Position numbers and translations under genes: made by a program
Shown: piece by piece, positions 60,174 through 64,000 of the stretch
Layout of the letters: each line of letters starts with the position of its first letter
How positions within the stretch are numbered: the first letter of the stretch is position 1
Notes under the pieces: generated by a model
Told to the model about the DNA's origin: nothing
Databases searched by the model: none
The model's input: the letters and a program-made list of their open reading frames with translations, nothing else
Origin: Torreya grandis
Lineage: Eukaryota; Streptophyta; Pinopsida; Cupressales; Taxaceae
Length of the DNA stretch: 64,000 bases
Assembly: GCA_037957365.1 (NCBI GenBank)
Contig: JARHVA010003165.1
Coordinates: forward strand, 2,056,001-2,120,000
Direction: 5' to 3'

Positions 60174-60611
60174 ATGGCCTGCTTACAAAGAAGTTGCACA
60201 TGTGGGTTACATATGGTCACGCATCTGCAGACTTACAACGTTCTACGGAATTCAAAGTTATTAAATTATATTTTAGTTTTGGATGGGTGTGCTACTATAA
60301 ATTATAATCCCACGTGTATATATATTTCACAATTATATGGAGCCACGGTATGTAATTTCACTACTTTAGACAAATATCAACGCGGATCTCAAAATACATA
60401 TGATGTGGTCTATAATCCCAATTTGTCCACCCATTCATGGAATTACATCCCACACAAACTTAGAGTGGGAATGTTCATGGGCGTGACCACTAGATTATTG
60501 ACCCGTGGCCCCATTAGTCGAAGTGGCGTAAGTCCAATCCAATTTCTATATGACTATGAGTGGCTATATTTTTTCCATGAGACAAGATCATGTAATGGGT
60601 TCACAAGGTGA
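60174..60611 (+). CDS. Unrecognised 145-codon ORF
   Basis: The longest uninterrupted frame in the window: ATG 60174, TGA 60609-60611. The predicted product (about 16 kDa) has Cys-rich residues near its start (CLQRSCTCG), then LVLDGCATINYNP near residues 34-46, several Tyr/Asn-rich strands and a C-terminal YDYEWLYFFHETR segment. There is no signal peptide or clear membrane helix. Base composition is less AT-rich than its flanks. It ends at the point where the copia-like LTR repeat begins, so it may be a 3'-truncated host or element fragment. It could equally be a chance frame. No family is recognised. Confidence 0.3.
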   Translation: MACLQRSCTCGLHMVTHLQTYNVLRNSKLLNYILVLDGCATINYNPTCIYISQLYGATVCNFTTLDKYQRGSQNTYDVVYNPNLSTHSWNYIPHKLRVGMFMGVTTRLLTRGPISRSGVSPIQFLYDYEWLYFFHETRSCNGFTR

Positions 60612-61085
60612 CAAAATTCCTGAATAAACAAAAGGATTCATAATATTTTGAATACCATATAAATAGGCTCTTATCAACTCAATCCAAAAAGGTTATAATG
60701 ATATTCAATAGAATACGACAAGGTTACAATTATGAACCATATGATGGTAATTTCAGTTATAATCGTGGTTCCAAGTGATCATGGTGTTTATAGAGTCTTA
60801 AGATTAAAAATAGAGAGGTATGGTTTTGGTTATTTGTTTTGCAGTTATTAAATTGTTGAGTATAATGTTAATATAAGTATTTGAGTTTTATTTTTAGATT
60901 TAGTATATTTTAATTTTTTTAAATTTTTTTGGATGGTTATTTAAGTTATTTATGACATTAATTAGTTGTATGGTTACTTTTAAATATTTTTTTAATGATT
61001 TTTTAAAAATAGTTAGAATTCTCAGTGAACTACCAGTTATCTCAAATTCATTCTCTGAATATTATAATGAGTTTTGAAGTGGTGG
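60611..61085 (+). repeat. Left LTR-type direct repeat of the copia element
   Basis: More than 450 bp matches 63537-64000 in the same orientation, starting TGACAAAATT. A second TG start, TGTTGAGTATAATG, lies at 60855 inside the repeat. I take this as the 5' LTR truncated at its left end, because the first 90 bp of the right repeat (63446-63535) are missing here. The right limit beyond 61085 cannot be compared because the window ends. Confidence 0.7.
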
Positions 61086-61529
61086 GATGCACTTTTAATG
61101 TTATTTAAGTGAAATGAAAGTGTATTTAAGTCAATTTATATTTTTATTGAATTTTGGACACCATTTTTGTCTAATTATAACTTGTAATGGTCAAATAATA
61201 ATAAGTTTTTGCATGATGACCAAAAACCTATAAATTGTTGTGAGTGGTACTCGTAGTTGTATTTTAAATTTATATTAAGTAACATTAATTTGTCTTAAAG
61301 TGTATTTTATAAGTGTAATAATATATAAATTATTTTTTAATTAAAATTGTTTATTTAATTTTTATTTCATTGTTTTCTTGAAATAACTTGTCATGCATGT
61401 TATCTTGTAAAAAACTTGTTTTAAGACTTATTTAATAAAATTGCACACAATAGAAGTGTCATGCATTAATTAGAATTGATTAAATTTTCTATGTTTTATA
61501 TTATTACATGTATATAATATTTTCTACTA

Positions 61530-62618
61530 GCAAGAATATCTTTTCAAGTTTGAAGCTATCAGAACATTTTTTTATCAATAATTTTACTCATAACACATTA
61601 AGTTTGACAACTATTAATTCTAAAACAATTTTGTTGATACATATATCTAATTTTAAAGAGGAAAATTATGATTTTCAATCAATCCAATCATTCAAAACTT
61701 TCTATCCTAGTCATATTCAAGCAAGGTTTAGAAGGTTTCTCAGGTCATTTTCAGAAGATACAATGGCTTAAGTGCATTCTCCTTCCATAAATTTTCATGT
61801 TTTCAATGTTTAAAACTTTGAGTATTTGAAAGATCAATTAAAGAGAATTATTTTGTCAAAAGGGTTTGGGAGAATGTTATATATAGGTACATTTCATCTC
61901 AAAATTAGAACACCTTGACACAAGATCAAAACACAAAAAAAACAAATGAAGGAAATGGAGATGCACAAGCTTTCCTATGTGTTCAGAGTGACATATACCC
62001 AAGCATTTATCTAAGAATTTTAAGATGAAATATGCTCATGAGCCATGAATACCTTAGAAACTTAATATCAATGATCTATTAAGGTAAGAGAAGCAAAAAT
62101 ACAAACACTGAAAAATAATTTTGAAAATTTTAGAATGTTAGATTCTGAAGAAGTTAGAGATTATTGCATAAGGATAAATAATTTAATACATAGAATGAGG
62201 GTTTATTGAAAACCTATACAAGATAGTGTTATAGTAATAAATATTTTGATATATTTAGAAAAATATATCTTTTCATATTATGATCACTCTTAAAGAGTGT
62301 AAAGACATAAACAATATAAGTGTGGATGAGTTAGTAGGTTCTTTCTTGTCTCATGAAGATAATATAATAATATACGTAAGAGATCTAGAACATGGTTTAG
62401 AATAAGCACTTGAAAATGAGAAAATTGTTTCAAAGATCAAAGAGACAAATCAAAAACAAAATCAAGATATTTTACAAAATTTAAATTCAAAAGAAAAATC
62501 TAAATTAAACTTCATATGTGAGAGCAAGAAATACTTTACTTGTCATTGTTGTAAAAAATTAGGACACACGATAACATATTGTAGAAGACTAACATCTAAG
62601 AATCAAGTCAATAAATAA
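61530..62618 (+). pseudogene. Ty1/copia gag remnant
   Basis: Begins with a segment resembling the copia gag N-terminus (KEENYDFQSI near 61660-61690, compare the usual GENYDFW.IKM). It continues with a gag-helix part: REAKIQTLKNNFENFRMLD near 62088-62145, then EEVRDYCIRINNLIHRMRVY, a clear UBN2-type pattern. It ends with a perfect CCHC zinc knuckle, CHCCKKLGHTITYC, at 62541-62582, which binds genomic RNA in intact elements. Interruptions include TGA near 62208, TAA near 62292 and several frameshifts. It is non-functional but unmistakable. Confidence 0.85.
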
Positions 62619-62689
62619 AGGTAAGAGAAGCCTTGTCAATCTAAAGAATGTGAGTTTCAATATGGATAAAATTATTTTCTTCCATATGT

Positions 62690-63024
62690 TGTGGGAATAG
62701 AGGAAGAGAATTTTTTTTTCGTCTCTTGATTCAAGTTGATAAAATTAGGTGATAAGTCACAAAGATAATTTTAACAAGTTAGATAATTCCTTCAAAATAC
62801 AAGATCAATTAGGAGATGGAAAGTCAATCCAAGTCGAAGTAAATGGTAGAATTAAAATAACTGCCAGAAAAGGTGAGGGTGATATAATTGATCCTAAAAG
62901 TGTTTATCACAATTCACAAGATATAGTGATGAAATTGAAGCATACAAGGTTTATAATCTTATTAGTAAACCCACAATTGTCTATAGGGATTGTAGTTTTT
63001 TTTTTCAAAATGCGGTGTATGTAG
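62690..63024 (+). pseudogene. Ty1/copia protease-region remnant
   Basis: The frame 62749-63024 opens with SHKDNFNKLDNSFK, then QLGDGKSIQVEVNGRI. This matches the segment that follows the copia protease active site (…H(M/I)..K..F..LD..F....LGDG....V.G.G.I). The active-site Asp-Ser-Gly should lie just upstream near 62715-62745 but is broken by a T-run and stops. Downstream, the gag-pre-integrase segment (…VYHNSQD…) is degenerate by about 62960. Confidence 0.7.
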
Positions 63025-63430
63025 ATAATTATCATGTAGATATAAAATTTATTAGTGAAGAGTGTAACCCTATTGAAGTTGATTTTTATGGCTTAAAAAT
63101 TCTTACGCAGGTTTCTAATTCATCAAGAAACAAAACTAACTCCTTGCAAGAGAATATTCATCCATATACTTCAACACCAAGAAAGAAAAAACATTTGTTG
63201 AATCCTAATACAACAAATCAAATTTTGAATAATAATTATTATATGAGGATAAAAATACTTTAAAATAATGAAGATAACTTATTTGATGATACTTATATGA
63301 AAATACTATGTTTGCATTATCATTAGTGAACTTAAAAGCTATGCATAAACTAGTTAAAAGAAATAATTGGTTGATGATATGAAATTAGAGATGGAAGACT
63401 TAAGGAGATGATATGAATGTCATCTCTTTG
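63025..63430 (+). pseudogene. Collapsed pol remnant of the copia element
   Basis: Only about 400 bp separates the protease region from the 3' LTR, so integrase, RT and RNase H have been deleted. The frame 63015-63263 may come from the Ser/Asn/Thr/Pro-rich linker between integrase and RT. No YVDD or other RT motif is present. Confidence 0.5.
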
Positions 63431-64000
63431 CATCAAATGGGGGATGTTGAGTATGATACTAATATGAACACTTGAGTTCTATTTTTAGGCATAATATGAT
63501 TTATCTTTTTAGCTATTTTATAATATTTTGTAAGTGACAAAATTACCGAATAAACAAAAGGATTCATAATATTTTGAATACCATATAAATAGGCCTTATC
63601 AACTCAATCCAAAAAGGTTATAATGATATTCAATAGAATACAACAAGGTTACAATTATGAACCATATGATGGCAATTTCAGTTATAATTGTGGTTCCAAG
63701 TGATCATGGTCTTTATTGAGTCTTAAGATTAAAAATAGAGAGGTATGGTTTGGGTTATTTATTTTACATTTATCAAATTGTTTAGTATAATGTTAATATA
63801 AGTTGAGTTTAATTTTTAGATTTAGTATATTTTAGTTTTTTATGTTTTTGGATGGTTATTTAAGTTATTTATGACATTAATTAGTTGCATGATTATTTTT
63901 GGACACTTTTTAATGATTTCTTAAAAGTAGTTAGAATTGTCAGTGAACTCCCAATTAGCTCCAATTCATTATCTGAATATTATAATGAATTTTGAAGTGG
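63431..64000 (+). repeat. Polypurine tract and 3' LTR of the copia element (runs off window)
   Basis: A polypurine-type CAAATGGGGGA (63435-63445) is followed immediately by TGTTGAGTATGATACTAA (LTR start, 63446), the classic copia arrangement. From 63537 it matches 60611-61085. The LTR contains an internal second version of its own start at 63778 (TGTTTAGTATAATG). It extends past the window end. Confidence 0.75.

Noticed and set aside
61243..61258. TGGTACTCGTAG as the copia primer-binding site
   Set aside because: Only the first five bases match the tRNA-iMet site, and the LTR end next to it cannot be confirmed.

Overview
This window is plant nuclear repeat DNA with no intact host gene. It is AT-rich and contains decayed Ty3/gypsy and Ty1/copia LTR retrotransposons, plant-type LINE fragments and long microsatellites. 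Stop codons are frequent where a methylated CAG/CAA would have mutated to TAG/TAA. The style (old, nested, slowly removed elements and kilobase-scale non-coding repeats) fits a large seed-plant genome, perhaps a gymnosperm. That is an inference, and I cannot name the species. I see no tRNA, rRNA, CRISPR, origin or bacterial-type feature.

The dominant structure is a direct segmental duplication of about 28 kb. Copy 1 runs from about 888 to 29392 and copy 2 from about 30990 to 58890. They are colinear and in the same orientation, by eye roughly 85-92% identical, and about 1.6 kb apart. Copy-1 order, with copy-2 counterparts about 29.3-30.1 kb further right: LTR-like DNA (888-2930); Ty3 integrase (3290-4425, +); a long decayed accessory ORF (4939-8784, +); LTR-like DNA (8785-9920); an antisense Ty3-type protease/gag with a tRNA-iMet primer-binding site (11597 down to 10430); LINE endonuclease remnant (13690-14440, +); antisense LINE reverse-transcriptase C-terminal remnant (17560 down to 16200); antisense gag remnant (18310 down to 17700); non-coding DNA; then a repeat-on-repeat region (20690-29392). 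In that last region a degenerate 200-450 bp repeat family sits inside a larger repeated block, and a 2.3 kb foreign insertion interrupts the block.

The spacer between the copies (29395-30990) holds a truncated antisense Ty3/gypsy gag, its primer-binding site and the end of its LTR. The LTR continues into copy 2, and copy 1 begins inside the same LTR sequence. The left flank (1-888) carries a short acidic coding remnant. The right flank holds one more copy of the degenerate repeat (58890-59180), a quiet stretch, an unrecognised 145-codon ORF (60174-60611), and a Ty1/copia element (60611 to the window end). The copia element keeps gag and protease remnants but has lost integrase, RT and RNase H.

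The most unusual item is the long accessory ORF downstream of the Ty3 integrase. It had about 1280 codons, with an unrecognised N-terminal half and a Gln/Glu-rich coiled-coil C-terminal half. It is present in both copies and is visible only once in-frame TAG/TAA codons are read as decayed Gln codons.
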